Of a DNA stretch of 64,000 nt, positions 24,370 through 34,739 are shown piece by piece. Numbering within the stretch: position 1 is the stretch's first letter; the number at the start of each line of letters is the position of its first letter. The notes beneath the pieces were generated by a model. It worked only from the letters and a program-made list of their open reading frames with translations. It was not told where the DNA came from and made no database searches. Origin of the DNA: Gnetum montanum (Eukaryota; Streptophyta; Gnetopsida; Gnetales; Gnetaceae); NCBI GenBank assembly GCA_015680685.1, contig MNCI01005395.1, positions 6,528 to 70,527 on the forward strand, in the 5' to 3' direction. Both the position numbers and the translations under genes were made by a program.

Positions 24370-25560
24370 TTCTAATCTAGTGTGGGTTAGGAGGTGCATA
24401 GGGCCTAGAGGATACGATTCAATACTCACCCTAACCTTCATTAGATATGTCAAAGGGTAATTCTACCCACAAAGCATCTTCCAAAAGGTTATGGGCTTCC
24501 ATTGAGTCTTCAAGTTGGTCTACTTCACATTTTTTTCCTTTGTCTTTCGCAAGAGGCATGTCATCAGGGAACTCCACCTCTGACCCCTATTCAACATCGA
24601 TGTTACTAATGGTTAGAGGGGTTGCATTGTCACCATGTATGATAACCTCTTCCCCTTTGTACAAAAGGTGGATCTCTTGATGGATTGGGGAGGAGATTGC
24701 CTGCAACTAGGCTAACTAGAGCCTACCCAACATTAGGTTAAAACTTGGCATCTCCTCAACTACTATGAATTTAGTGGTGATGGGGAATTGCTTCCCTACC
24801 ATAAAGGCTATCATGATATTTCCCCTTACAATAACACATGACCCATTGAAGATCTTCAAGCATGTTATCTTCATTGGTTGAATTTGATCAATGAGACTAA
24901 GCTTGTTAATGATCATGTATGGGATGACATTGGTTGCCACCCCATCATTGATGTGCATCCTATGAATCTTGCACTCTCCTACATGGATGGTGATGAACAT
25001 TGGCATGGTAATGACTTGACACTTCTCAAGGTCCACCTTGATTACCTCATTGCAAAATGCCAGGGACACTAAACTCAATTCCTATAAGGGAGGAGGTAAC
25101 ATCACAGCATGAATGGACTGTTCATCTACTAGGATGTCCTTTGTAATATGAATGGAGATCAACATGCACACTAACGCTTCATGGTGGATGGAGGAAGTCA
25201 TTAGCAAGTCATATAGGCTTAATGTTATATTTTTCTATTTCAAAGCTTGCTTGACATGTGCCAATGCATCAAGAAAGTCTTTGCCATTGTCTATCTCCTT
25301 GTTGTGTTGGCCTTCATCTTCTCAATGTGGTCCAAGAGAGGAATCTCTCATGAAGGGGATTTGGACCTCATTTACCTTATTTGCATTGGAGCCTTAATGC
25401 TCCTTTGTTGGTTGCTTGTTTCAATGGCCTCTTTAGTTGGTTGGGCCATTGGTATGAAGGACAAGGGGATAGGCTTTGGTGGACCTAGTATTCTTTGGTC
25501 CTAGTGTTGCCTAAGCATTTGATTAGCAAGATGCTTATTAGGCCTCCCAATTTTCCATCT
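24370..25560 (-). pseudogene. Element B gag-pro linker and aspartic protease
   Basis: Read leftward, the linker (DFLDALAHVKQAL, LSLYDLLMTSSIHHEALV, 25,330-25,150) is followed by the protease domain at 24,716-25,078 with MFITIHVGECKIHRMHINDG, a flap-side region and FNLMLGRL, then IHLLYKGEEVIIHGDNA and a Glu/Asp-rich tail with WVELPFDI to about 24,370. Every block has a counterpart at 38,370-39,285 in element C. The active-site triplet appears as N-D-G in place of the usual D-S/T-G, so the catalytic Asp position is altered. Frameshifts and stops are present. Upstream gag core and zinc knuckle expected for this lineage were not found beyond about 25.56 kb, so B is truncated there. Confidence 0.75.
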
Positions 25561-26290
25561 CATCTATTTGTTACCATCGCTTGTAAGACAGGGTCTTGGG
25601 TGAGCATGGGTCGATGCATTGTCCACCATCGAACTTCCAATAGGTAGGGAGTCCACATGTTGCAGCACCCTTATGACAAAGGGTGCTTGGGCTATTGCAA
25701 CTGCAATGTGCTATATGGCCTAGACCATAAAGGATGTTTGGTAGCGCATTAATGATGCAGTCGCGCCTTAGCCGCACGGCATGGACCTCCATGCAGAACA
25801 AGAGCTCGTTGCGTAAGGAATGGTGATAAACTAATCTACTAGCTCTAACTTGATGTTGCACTTTTTCAAGGGTGGTAGGTTCCAAGCTTTGAATGTTTCT
25901 TAAGAGATCCAAGTTACCCCAAACCTAAGTCTAGTAGAGCTTTGCATGGTGCATTTCTAGCTACTTGTAGATAAAGCAAGGCAATTCCTGGATCAATTCA
26001 TTTATTGGGAAGTAGCCATACCTTTATCTAGTCTGACACTACTTCTATGAGCATGACAGTCTTTAAATTTGAAGTTGATTATTGGGAAAGCATAGTGTTT
26101 ATATAAGGAACATAGTTTATTGACCTTCTAACTCTACCAGCTCTTTGTGTACTTGTCCTAAAGAAAGGACATTTCTTTTCTTTGCCTATAGTATTTCTAA
26201 TAGGATCCTACATTTGTATGTTCACTACCTTGGTAATCCTCTTATGCTGAGGTTATGATGGTAGTTCTCCCTGCATGACAGGTGGTGGCA
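25560..26290. other. Unassigned junction between elements B and D
   Basis: An open stretch of 113 codons (25,571-25,912, minus) has no recognisable family signature. It may be gag-linker of D or the decayed 5' part of B. Neither an LTR end nor a target duplication marking the junction was seen. Confidence 0.35.
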
Positions 26291-28550
26291 CTATGGGTAA
26301 AGGACTAGAAGTTTGACTACATGAACCAGTTGCTTGTGGATGCATGTATGAGTTGGAATCTAACATTTGTTATGTTTGTTTATGGTATTCAAGTGAGTAT
26401 TTTTGTGGAGATTGAACAACTGCATTTGCTAGTGAGATTGGACATTAGACGTAGTATCCATAAGGATCTGGCTACCTATATGGATATTGTTGACGAGGTG
26501 GTGACCTGGCCAATGATTGGGATTGTTGCCATTACTAATGGTATTGTTCTTGGTTGGAAGTTTTACCTATAGTTACCTTGGAGACAAGGTAACCTTCTAG
26601 GCATTTTTTTTTACAAATATAGGATTAGGTGTGTATACCCCTATCTCTTGTAAATGTGTCATCACTAAACAACATCCCTTAGGATGTTCGTACTGACACA
26701 CAGCACATCCATCCTCGTTAATGGAGCTAGTGTCTGAACACTCGGTCACTATAGCTACTTTGCCTTTTCCTCCAAAATCTTTCTTCTTTTTTCTTATCTT
26801 TGCCTTTTCCAAAGGCTTTCTTTGCTCTCTCTTTCATAATCTTTAAAGTTTTTGTACATCTCTCATCGACTAAGTCCCACATCTTTTCTACTTGTGCTGC
26901 TACATCAATGATAGATTTTTTTATCAATAGCATTTTCTTTTGGATTTCCTAGTCCAAGGTTTCCTCTTCTTGGGTATTACAAATCCTTGCATTTCTCTTT
27001 CTAATTGATGGATCTTGGTTATACTCCTCAGCAGATTCTCTCTTTGTTAATTCACCTTCTTCCTTCACCACTTGATCAATTAATCTTTGGATGTGATGGA
27101 CAATCATTTTAGATAATCTGCCTTAGGCATAAATCCCAAGTGTCTCCCTAGTTTTGTCTTGTAACCCATCTAGAATGTGCCTAAGTTGCTCTCATTGTGA
27201 GAATCCATGGCCTAAGAATCTATGTAGTAGTAAACAGTACCTGCTCATAGCTGCATCAAGGGTCTCATGAATTTCTTCCATCCTTGAATTTGCTTCCTTA
27301 AGTTAGATACCCATGAGTAGGTTTAGTACTTGTCATTGAAGATCTCTAGCATGGTACTCCATCTTCTAATTGATTCAGGTTTGTGTGATTAATACAAACT
27401 CTCTACCTCTTTCACAAGTGTTCTTGTCTATAACTTTAACTTCTACCAATTTCTTTCAATGTTGTATAGGATGCAGGCATCGTGGAAAGCTTGAAGGTGG
27501 TGTTCTGGATTAGCATTAGAACCACCTTCAAATCTTAACATGTTATTCATATCAAGTCATTTGATACTACTATCCCTTACATGCCTAGTTGGAATGTATA
27601 CAACTTCCTATATGTTAATCATGTTGTGAGTTTCCATCAGGGATTCATCATCTTGATTAGGTTTGTGCACTCGGTTGTAGTAGTACCCCCTTTTGTGCTC
27701 ATCCCTTTCATGATTTTTGTGATCCATACATCTACGTTGTTTGTACTCTTCATCTTCTAAATTAGAATATCTTGAGTGATGATCAAGACAGTCATGAGTT
27801 CTCCTCTCTTCCCTATCATGATTTCTGTACCTTTGCCTCCTTCTGTCAGAGTCTTCTAATGATTATGAGGATGCAAATGAGGTAGTAGGAGAACGATGTT
27901 GGCTTGTCCTCCTATGATAACTCTAATGTTCTTCTCTGTGAGATCTAATAGGGACTCTTGGCCTTGAGTCCTACTTGTACCCTGAGTCTTTTGCCTCCCA
28001 CCTAAGTATCTCTACTAATTTAGAGTGCGATATATTCCTAATAGGTTTCTCTTATCAAATGATAGGTGTTTGTGACAAGAACTCATGATTTCAATGGAGT
28101 TGTTCAGCAATGAATGCATGTCCATCAAGCTCCTCTAAGATAATAGTAGAGTTGACTATCTTTTCTTTGTCTTGTTCATGTCTAATTTCCATGGCATTGT
28201 CTTTCCTGAATTGCTTGTCAATGGGGTTCATATGGTTGGATCATGTATATGGTTTCATGATACTTTCCAAGTGCTTCGCATAGTTTCATCCCCTTAAGAG
28301 TGGTTTGGAGAATAATGGGTGCTAAACACTTTGGTGGTAAAACAATGTTCTCTTGGAGATCTCTCCACCTAAGTTGCCTATCCTAATGAAAGATACATGT
28401 AAAATCAGGATAGTAAGGATTGTGATGAGCATATGAGATCCTTGTTTGCATTGACATACTCCAATCTTCTTCTTTGTCAACTCTATCATTACTTCTCTAT
28501 AGTTACTTGGTAGGTGATGTTGTATTCTTATTTGAAGCCATGTTATGGTT
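26290..28550 (-). pseudogene. gag: gag of element D
   Basis: This decayed gag is read leftward from an ATG near 28,541, about 110 bp after the primer-binding site. The zinc-knuckle-like motif is in 26,597-26,812 (CAVCQYEHPKGCC, spacing CX2CX3HX3C), preceded by a Lys-rich tract (KIRKKKKDFGGKGK) and followed by Pro/Gln/Tyr-rich sequence down to about 26,290. The motif and its flank (HLQE, HLHENLE) correspond to element A near 20,300. The frame is broken in many places, and no pol was found to its left before element B. Confidence 0.6.
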
Positions 28551-28654
28551 TAAGAAATTTGTTTTAAGTTTGCTTAGTTAGAGTTATGAATTGTAACATT
28601 GAGTTTCAAGTACATGAACTTTATGTAATCAATTACTCAATATACATTAACAAC

Positions 28655-28672
28655 TCCCTGACAATGGCACTA
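28655..28672 (-). promoter_or_regulatory. Primer-binding site of element D
   Basis: Minus strand TAGTGCCATTGTCAGGGA, one base from the LTR end. It is the least altered version of the site in the minus-strand elements of this family and identifies 28,674-29,569 as a 5' LTR. Confidence 0.75.
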
Positions 28673-28673
28673 A

Positions 28674-29569
28674 TGATGAGCGATGAAGTAATCCAACATC
28701 CAACCATATAAGTCATAGGTGTTCACACACGACCAGATCGTAATCTATGGACGAGGCAATGTGATTATGCTAGTAATTAGTTTAAGTTCGTGATTGTCAT
28801 CTTCCCACGTGAGCTTAGTGAAATCTAACTGTATGGTTTAGCTCTTCATGAGGTATGAGATAAGTGATGTTGTTTGGCCCATTTGGCTCCTAGCATACAT
28901 GATCAATATGAAGGTGAATTCTAAACTAAGTAAAATGAATAACAACTCTAGTCTAGCCTAATGCAATGAGTATCTGTTCCTAATCTTTCGTACACACCTT
29001 GGGCTTCATGTAACTACCACTAAGATACCAAGTGTACTACTATTGGGTGTACAAAGCAATAGCACTATTGGGTTACCAAGCAATTACACTTAAGTGCTTA
29101 AGATTAATCATACTCATTTTACTTAATATGAACATGTAAAAGTAAAGTGCTTTAGAAAAGGTAATCATTAAGTTAGGAAACAATAAGGAAATTATTCTAA
29201 GTATAATAGTAAATCTAGGAGAATGCTACAATAGTGGGAAATAGCTCTATCTTTATTTTCAATCACACTTGTGCCCAAGTACAAAATGCTCAAATAAAGG
29301 TGTCGTTCACTAGTTCACACTACACTACAAACATTTACACTTCTAATTGCTGAGTCTAAATTCACGGAAACAAATTGAAAGAATTTTGGTAATGGTGGAC
29401 GAAATTGTGTCGTGGACCATGTGCCTAAGTGTTGTATTTATAGGCAAGCATGTGTCTTGTGATATCGAATAGCCAATGTCATGGCTTAGGCTCTGATATC
29501 GAGTACATGATATCGTAGCTTTGATATTGGATACCTGATTTTGTAGTTGTCAAAAATTTGGTTTTATCA
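28674..29569 (-). mobile_element. 5' LTR of element D
   Basis: On the minus strand it begins TGATAAAACC at 29,569 and ends ...ATCGCTCATCA at 28,674, about 896 bp with TG...CA ends. A minus-strand TATAAATA is at 29,435-29,442. It is related to, but clearly diverged from, the LTRs of A and E. The five bases outside, ATATC (29,570-29,574), are the candidate target duplication; the matching copy was not seen in the window. Confidence 0.75.
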
Positions 29570-29574
29570 ATATC

Positions 29575-30500
29575 TTTTTTGATTAGCCATTCTTTAATAT
29601 TCTTAAACTTAAATATAGTATTAGACAACAACTTTGTCACATTTGTTTGAGTTGGAGGTGTCAATATTGGATCATTTTCTTGTTGAGGTGTCTACGACCT
29701 ATCATGACCATATCAAAGCCTTATAATAAAAAATATTTTTCTTGTAAATCCTTTATGATTTATGAATTTCTATTTCTATTTCCATTTAGATATGGTTTCC
29801 ACCTAGAGTTTTGTGGTTGCTACCACACATTTAACAGTGAGTCATGCGATAGTCCAGACAATGCACGTACATTAAATATTAGCCCTGCGACGGCCTCAAA
29901 AACCATGACATGTGACTGGCCCTGCAAAAGAAATCGTCTCGACGAGAGGGCATTGACAACGATTTCATCGATTAGACAGTTTCGAAGCCTTTTCATTAAC
30001 GTGCGTATTAACCGGTTCGTGCAATTTCGGAGGTATAATCCCGTATATATATATCATTCAGCGGGGTGTGAAAATCTTCCCTGAAACCTTCAAAAGCCTG
30101 AAAAATCTTCTTATTGGAGATTATCTTCTTTATTTGGAAATGTCCTAGATGCTTGGTATCACAACACAAACTACAGTGAATTTGAGTACGGTATGAAATA
30201 CTCTATTGTTAGTAATGTTCAACTTCAATGTCGAGAACTAGGCTTTATCAATAATATTACCTTTTTCTAAATTTTGAATTAGTTGTATTGGTCTCTTTTT
30301 TCAGCTGTCGTCCCCGGGGTGCGATAATCTTTTGTCTTGTTGGAAGTGAGGGGGGGTCATCTTGCAACATTGGGCTCTGTTAAGGTTTTGGTTATTATTT
30401 TTCTTCTCCAGCTTGTAGCTCACCACCACCCACCACCCCCCCTAAAACCAGAACTAGACACAGGTAACATGGATTTTACTCATTACCATGGAATGCAGTA
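29575..30500. other. Host spacer downstream of the chitinase gene
   Basis: Nothing certain is encoded here. A 145-codon open stretch at 29,647-30,084 (plus) lacks family resemblance and is probably chance. A TATATATATA run at 30,044-30,053 and a CACCACC-rich stretch near 30,419-30,440 are the only marked features. Confidence 0.5.
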
Positions 30501-30550
30501 GCTTATACATATATGAAAGCTTCTGCCGGACAAAGGGAGAGCCGGAGTGT

Positions 30551-30556
30551 TTTATT
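30551..30556 (-). terminator. Polyadenylation signal of the chitinase gene
   Basis: Minus strand AATAAA lies about 115 bp after the stop codon at 30,670, a normal distance for a plant 3' UTR. It is the nearest canonical hexamer downstream of the gene. Confidence 0.55.
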
Positions 30557-30669
30557 CATAAATAGAGGATTATTACAGCGGAAGTAGGGCCGCTGGAGGC
30601 CACTCTTATTATGATTATTATTATTGGTGGCGTTTCAGGGGACTCTGATTCTGATCAGAAGTAGTAGCA

Positions 30670-32375
30670 CTAGCAGCGAACGTTAGGGCCAGGGCTGACC
30701 CCGAGGATCTGGCAAAACTGGTTGAAGTAATTCACGCGGCTGGTCACTTGAGCGGGAGCTCCGCCACCGCATTCACCGCTGTTTATGGCTCTGATAGTGG
30801 CACCGAAGCCACCTCCAGAGGTAATGGCGCTGTGGCAGTTGCTGTTCTTCATCCAGAACCACACGCCTGTCTTCCATGATATTCCTGCGTTGCTCGCCAC
30901 CACATCCGGATTGTTTATCCCGTCGAAGTTAAGATACTTCCCGGCTGCTCCGTAATTATAATTCCTGCGACAAACAGAAAACCATGTATCGTTGTTACGT
31001 GAAACTGATCGATCCAGGAGGAGGAGGGAAACAAAGAAGTGATTGAATTGAAGGAGGGAGTTACCAAGAAAGCTGCAGAGGGCCTCTGCCATGGTAGTTC
31101 TTCCCGGCCGCGCAAGGGTACGTGGCCGAGGCGTTGCAGTAGTTCTGCTTCGGGTTTTGCTCGTTTATGTAGCAGAAGGCTATGAAACACAAATCCAAAT
31201 GCAAAATTCAAAATTCCCATATATCTCAATTACCTAAAACGTTCTACTTACAGAATAACCGACCAAAGAATCTGGACATAAAAAGGATCATGAATCTGGA
31301 CATAAAAAGGATCATGACCCAACAGGTTCAATGTTGATTCCATCAAGCGGTTCCTGAGCCACAGCTTAGTGCTTGGCCGAAGTTGTTACTCAGAACTAAA
31401 ATTGAAATTTTTACTTGGTTTGAGGTGTTGGAACCCAAATCCACTAGAATTATGCATGATTTGAAACTTTCAAATCAAGAGTCTTACTAATAGATTAATA
31501 TTTTATTGCTAAATTTTCTCAGTAATTGAATTTTCTTACATATACTAAGAGCTCACTAGAATGAACCTATAACTTCAAGCTTTTAAATCAAGAGTTTTAC
31601 CACTGGATTAACACTTAAATAAAAACTTTAAAAAACAACAAGAATACATCACACCATCAAAGATATGCACCAAGAGAAGCAATCTCATAACCAAAAGATC
31701 TGCACAAAGTTTATTACAGAGCAAGAGAAAACAAAAGGTATTATTAACAGCAATAGAAGCACTGAGAGGCTGGATAGATTTAACCACCTCAGGATGCAAC
31801 CAACCCCACAAACCCTACCCTGTGAGATTCTAAACGGATCAAGCATTCTTGCCCTCTGGTAAAAGTACCCCGGCGAGTTTCATAATAGAAAAACGACAGA
31901 AAACCATAAATCTCACAGAAGAAAATGATTTCCAGATAGAAAAACAATTGTGGAAGAATAACTCACCGCCAGTCTCATGAGCAGCGTTTGCGAAGAAGGC
32001 AGCGAGTTCACGGCGATTGACTTCATTAGATCCGGAGGTGCCAAAACCAGAGAAGGCCCGGGCTGCCTCGAGGAAAGTAGAGTAGGAGTAGAATCCATTG
32101 CCCTCGCAGCCAGATCTCGGCGACACCATGCGCCCGAACACAGAGGCCGTCACAATTGATCCGACATCACCGCCACCGCTGGGCTTATTATAACAGGGGC
32201 CGCTCTGGCATCCGTCGCCGCAGTAGGCATTACCATTGCCGCAGTAGCCATACTTGCTACAGCACAGGTTGCTGGCACATCCACAGTTCTGTGCCTCTCC
32301 TCTCTCCGCATTTAAAATCAGTACTAATGCCACTACCAGCACTGCTGCCATGGCTGCTCCAGCATTTCTGGCCAT
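30670..32375 (-). CDS. Class IV chitinase (GH19, hevein domain), three exons
   Basis: Predicted secreted endochitinase that hydrolyses beta-1,4 links in chitin; such proteins act in the apoplast in defence. Exons: 32,375-31,967, 31,179-31,065 and 30,964-30,670, all with GT-AG introns (787 and 100 bp); total 819 nt, 272 codons plus stop, the usual class IV size. Residues 1-28 form a signal peptide ([19 protein letters not shown]). Residues 29-61 are a hevein-type chitin-binding domain with eight Cys ([16 protein letters not shown]). After a short Gly/Pro hinge comes the GH19 domain with AAHETG (catalytic Glu134), CYINE (second acid Glu143), [19 protein letters not shown] and a C-terminal Cys. 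The first intron falls right after HETG. No stop or frameshift was seen. An A residue replaces the more usual G after HETG. LTR element C starts about 0.7 kb upstream. Confidence 0.95.
31269..31316. repeat. Tandem duplication in chitinase intron 1
   Basis: Two adjacent copies of a 24-bp unit (AATCTGGACATAAAAAGGAT plus CATG). Confidence 0.75.
31410..31625 (-). repeat. Two tRNA-like (SINE-type) units in chitinase intron 1
   Basis: On the minus strand, AATCCAGTGGTAAAACTCTT (about 31,613-31,594) has the form of a pol III A box and is followed by AGGTTCATTCTAG (about 31,570-31,558), a B-box-like GGTTCNANYC. A second, more decayed copy follows (TTAATCTATTAGTAAGACTC ... GGGTTCCAACACC, about 31,500-31,425). 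The box spacing fits a tRNA-derived head. No A-tail or target duplication was identified. Confidence 0.4.
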
Positions 32376-32433
32376 GTTTGTTTGTGAGTTGGATTATCTT
32401 CTTCTGTGGTTTCGGCTGTGTTGCCAGCTCTCG

Positions 32434-32440
32434 CTTTTAT
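32434..32440 (-). promoter_or_regulatory. TATA-like box of the chitinase gene
   Basis: Minus strand ATAAAAG in the context GCGATAAAAGCGAG, about 60 bp upstream of the ATG at 32,375. A start site about 30 bp downstream would give a short 5' leader. Placement is inference from spacing. Confidence 0.5.
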
Positions 32441-32566
32441 CGCCGCAACAAAGCCGCCATGGCTGACAAAATGCTCGAAGGATTCGTCCTGGATCACACG
32501 CTAGCATGTCCAAGTTGCGTTTGTTGGATGTGGATTTTCCGACTCTGCGTAGGTGCGCCGCTGAGA

Positions 32567-32662
32567 AAAAACATTGCGCCGCTGGCCTGTTTTGGCTTGG
32601 ATGGATAAGTACTGCGCAGCGCATCAAAATCCCACTTAACAGGCCAGCGGCGCAATGTTTTT
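32567..32662. repeat. Perfect 25-bp inverted repeat upstream of the chitinase gene
   Basis: Arms 32,567-32,591 and 32,638-32,662 are exact reverse complements (right arm AACAGGCCAGCGGCGCAATG then TTTTT), separated by 46 bp. The unit lies 190-290 bp upstream of the ATG. GC-rich arms in AT-rich flanks could form a stable hairpin. It could be a small foldback element or a regulatory hairpin. Confidence 0.8.
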
Positions 32663-33085
32663 ATCAGCGTCTAATCTAGTAGGACGTTCTGGATTCGGGA
32701 TTTTTTTTGAAGTTTTTTTTGCTTTACGGTTCCACATTTTTTTTTTAGTTTTTTTGCTTTTTGGATTTTGCGCTTCAAATTTCATCGCTAGCTCTAGATA
32801 TTTCTCTGGTCTTTGAGGCGGAGAGCGATCGGATTCGCTGAAAGTGCACGCCTCGACCTTATTCATGCACTTCCTGATTTAAAATGGTCAAACTATATCG
32901 TCCTCTTTAGCGGGCCGTCTCTAATTTCTTATTGCACTTTTCCCGGTAAAAATAATGCCCTGACATGACATGTGACGTAGGATCCATGCCTTGCTTTTTA
33001 GGCACCATCGGTTTTACGTTTTTTTTAAAAAAATTTTAATGAACTAAAGATGCACATACGCAAAAAATACTACGTTAAAACCTAT

Positions 33086-34640
33086 TGAAACACCTTCAAA
33101 GAAAATGCGGGGTCATCCTCCCTGGCAGTCCGAGTTCTGTACCAACTCACCTGCCCGTCAAAGTAATCCAAACAGCCGACAGCCTGCTCAGAAATGGTGT
33201 CCAAAATCAGTGACAGTAGCCTAGATGCACGGGAGAAGCAATTCAGCAAGTTTACTAAGTTGTAAAGCCTGCTATGTTACGATGCGTAGTGTAGCAAGCC
33301 CCAGAAAACAACGACGGAGCAAGATGTTACGCTACGACTAGCATAGCAACAACTTCACCTCCCTCGCCAAATCTCAAACTTTGTGGTGATGTCTCTTTTC
33401 GCTAGGAAGCGACAGATCATGTCTGCTGCTACGCTACGCTGAGCTACATGGCGCATCCAGGCATAGCAATCCTGCAAAAAAGGATGGAAGGCAGTTCGAG
33501 AGGCAAAATCAGCAAAGTCCGCAAAACTTATGGCGGGATAGGTTAAAAATCAGCAAAACTGTCGCAGTCGCTACGCTACATAGCGTAGCATCATGTAGCA
33601 AGTATGCAACGTACAGCAAGACACACGGCAAGATGCTACACCACGATAAGCAAAGCACGTCGCAAAACACAGCGTGGTAGGCAGATGGCCATGCGACATC
33701 AATGCAGTCCACCTCAATCGAGCTGTTGGCACATGCCTCTAAGGGTTGGCGACGCAGTCACGACGTAGTAGGACCGTAATCACATCGCAATAGTCTGACA
33801 AGCCCAACAGTTACAAATGACTCAAGTGGCGTCAGTAAGGAGGCGAAGGTCTGCAAACAGTCACCTTTACCTACCTTCCGCCCTATAAATAGCCCATCAG
33901 ACAGCACGCAAAGGGTTTGGTCCACAAAAAAAAAAAAAGAGAAAGAAGGGAGAAAAAAAAAGGGAAGTCTCCTGGACTGAAACAGAAACAAAAAGAAAAA
34001 TACCTGTGATCTTACATTAAAAGGGGGAGGCCAGCGATCTGTAAAAGGGACCTCTCTCGACTGACGAAAAGCCCGGAGTCTTGTTCTACCACCTTGGTAG
34101 GATCTTGTCTGCATTGTATATACACGAAGTGTGTGCCCAAGCACACGGTTATTTTCTTTTCTGCTTCCTGGCACGCTTCAGTCACTCTCGGGACTTTCTG
34201 CACTCTGGCACGTCATATCACCGACTGTGCCACCCCCTGATCGGACAGACATATAGCCTTGAAGCGGTGCATGTTCCTAACTGCATCTCATATTACTTCT
34301 TATTTACTGTCTGGCTTCCTTGCATTATTTTCTGTTTTTGTTTACCTGCAAGCATTGTCTCATATCATTGTCGCATTTACGTTCATTTACTATTTCGCAT
34401 CATCGTTGCATTTTTAGTACCTTTCTTTTCCTACTGCAAGCACCATCCTGCAACTCGTACAGTTTATATTGCAAAAGGCTATATTGACACCGACATAAGT
34501 CCTTGTCTAATCGACCAAACCGTTCAAGGCACCCCGTGTTCGCATATGTCCAGCACCGCCCTCTTGCGGGCACGGGATTGGAACTGTCGTGTCCGCCGAC
34601 TTTGGCGTTATTCTAGCCACCGACGTTTTCGGTCGTTACA
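33086..34640 (+). repeat. 5' LTR of element C
   Basis: TGAAACACC...TCGTTACA, 1,555 bp. It is rich in the words GCTACGCTA and TAGCGTAGC. Compared with the 3' LTR it lacks about 90 bp near 33,115 but keeps about 1.2 kb that the 3' LTR has lost. Confidence 0.88.
33884..33891 (+). promoter_or_regulatory. TATA box of the C 5' LTR
   Basis: TATAAATA in the context CCGCCCTATAAATAGCCC, about 0.8 kb into the LTR. The B LTR has the matching box at 3017-3024. The 3' LTR copy of this region is deleted. Confidence 0.7.
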
Positions 34641-34646
34641 GTTTTC

Positions 34647-34665
34647 TGGCGCTAGAAGGAGGGCC
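34647..34665 (+). promoter_or_regulatory. Primer-binding site of element C
   Basis: TGGCGCTAGAAGGAGGGCC starts six bases after the LTR end. The TGGCGC start is the complement of a tRNA CCA end; which tRNA is not assigned here. It differs from the site used by A, D and G. Confidence 0.75.
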
Positions 34666-34739
34666 TTTTGGTGCCTTTGCCGCGTGTTATGGTACTTTTG
34701 TGAGCCTTCTGCACTCTGATACACACGAGCGTAGACGCG

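Noticed and set aside
29647-30084. 145-codon open frame downstream of the chitinase gene
   Set aside because: The composition looks random, it has no recognisable motif, and it begins inside sequence bordering the D LTR.
31555-31615. Possible functional tRNA gene in intron 1
   Set aside because: The A and B boxes are imperfect and no complete cloverleaf could be drawn; kept only as a tRNA-like relic.
32156-32608. Open frames on the plus strand opposite chitinase exon 1
   Set aside because: They are shadows of GC-rich coding sequence on the minus strand and run into the promoter hairpin.
34081-34719. 212-codon open frame in the C LTR
   Set aside because: It spans the LTR end and the primer-binding site, so it cannot be a normal gene of the element; no domain text.
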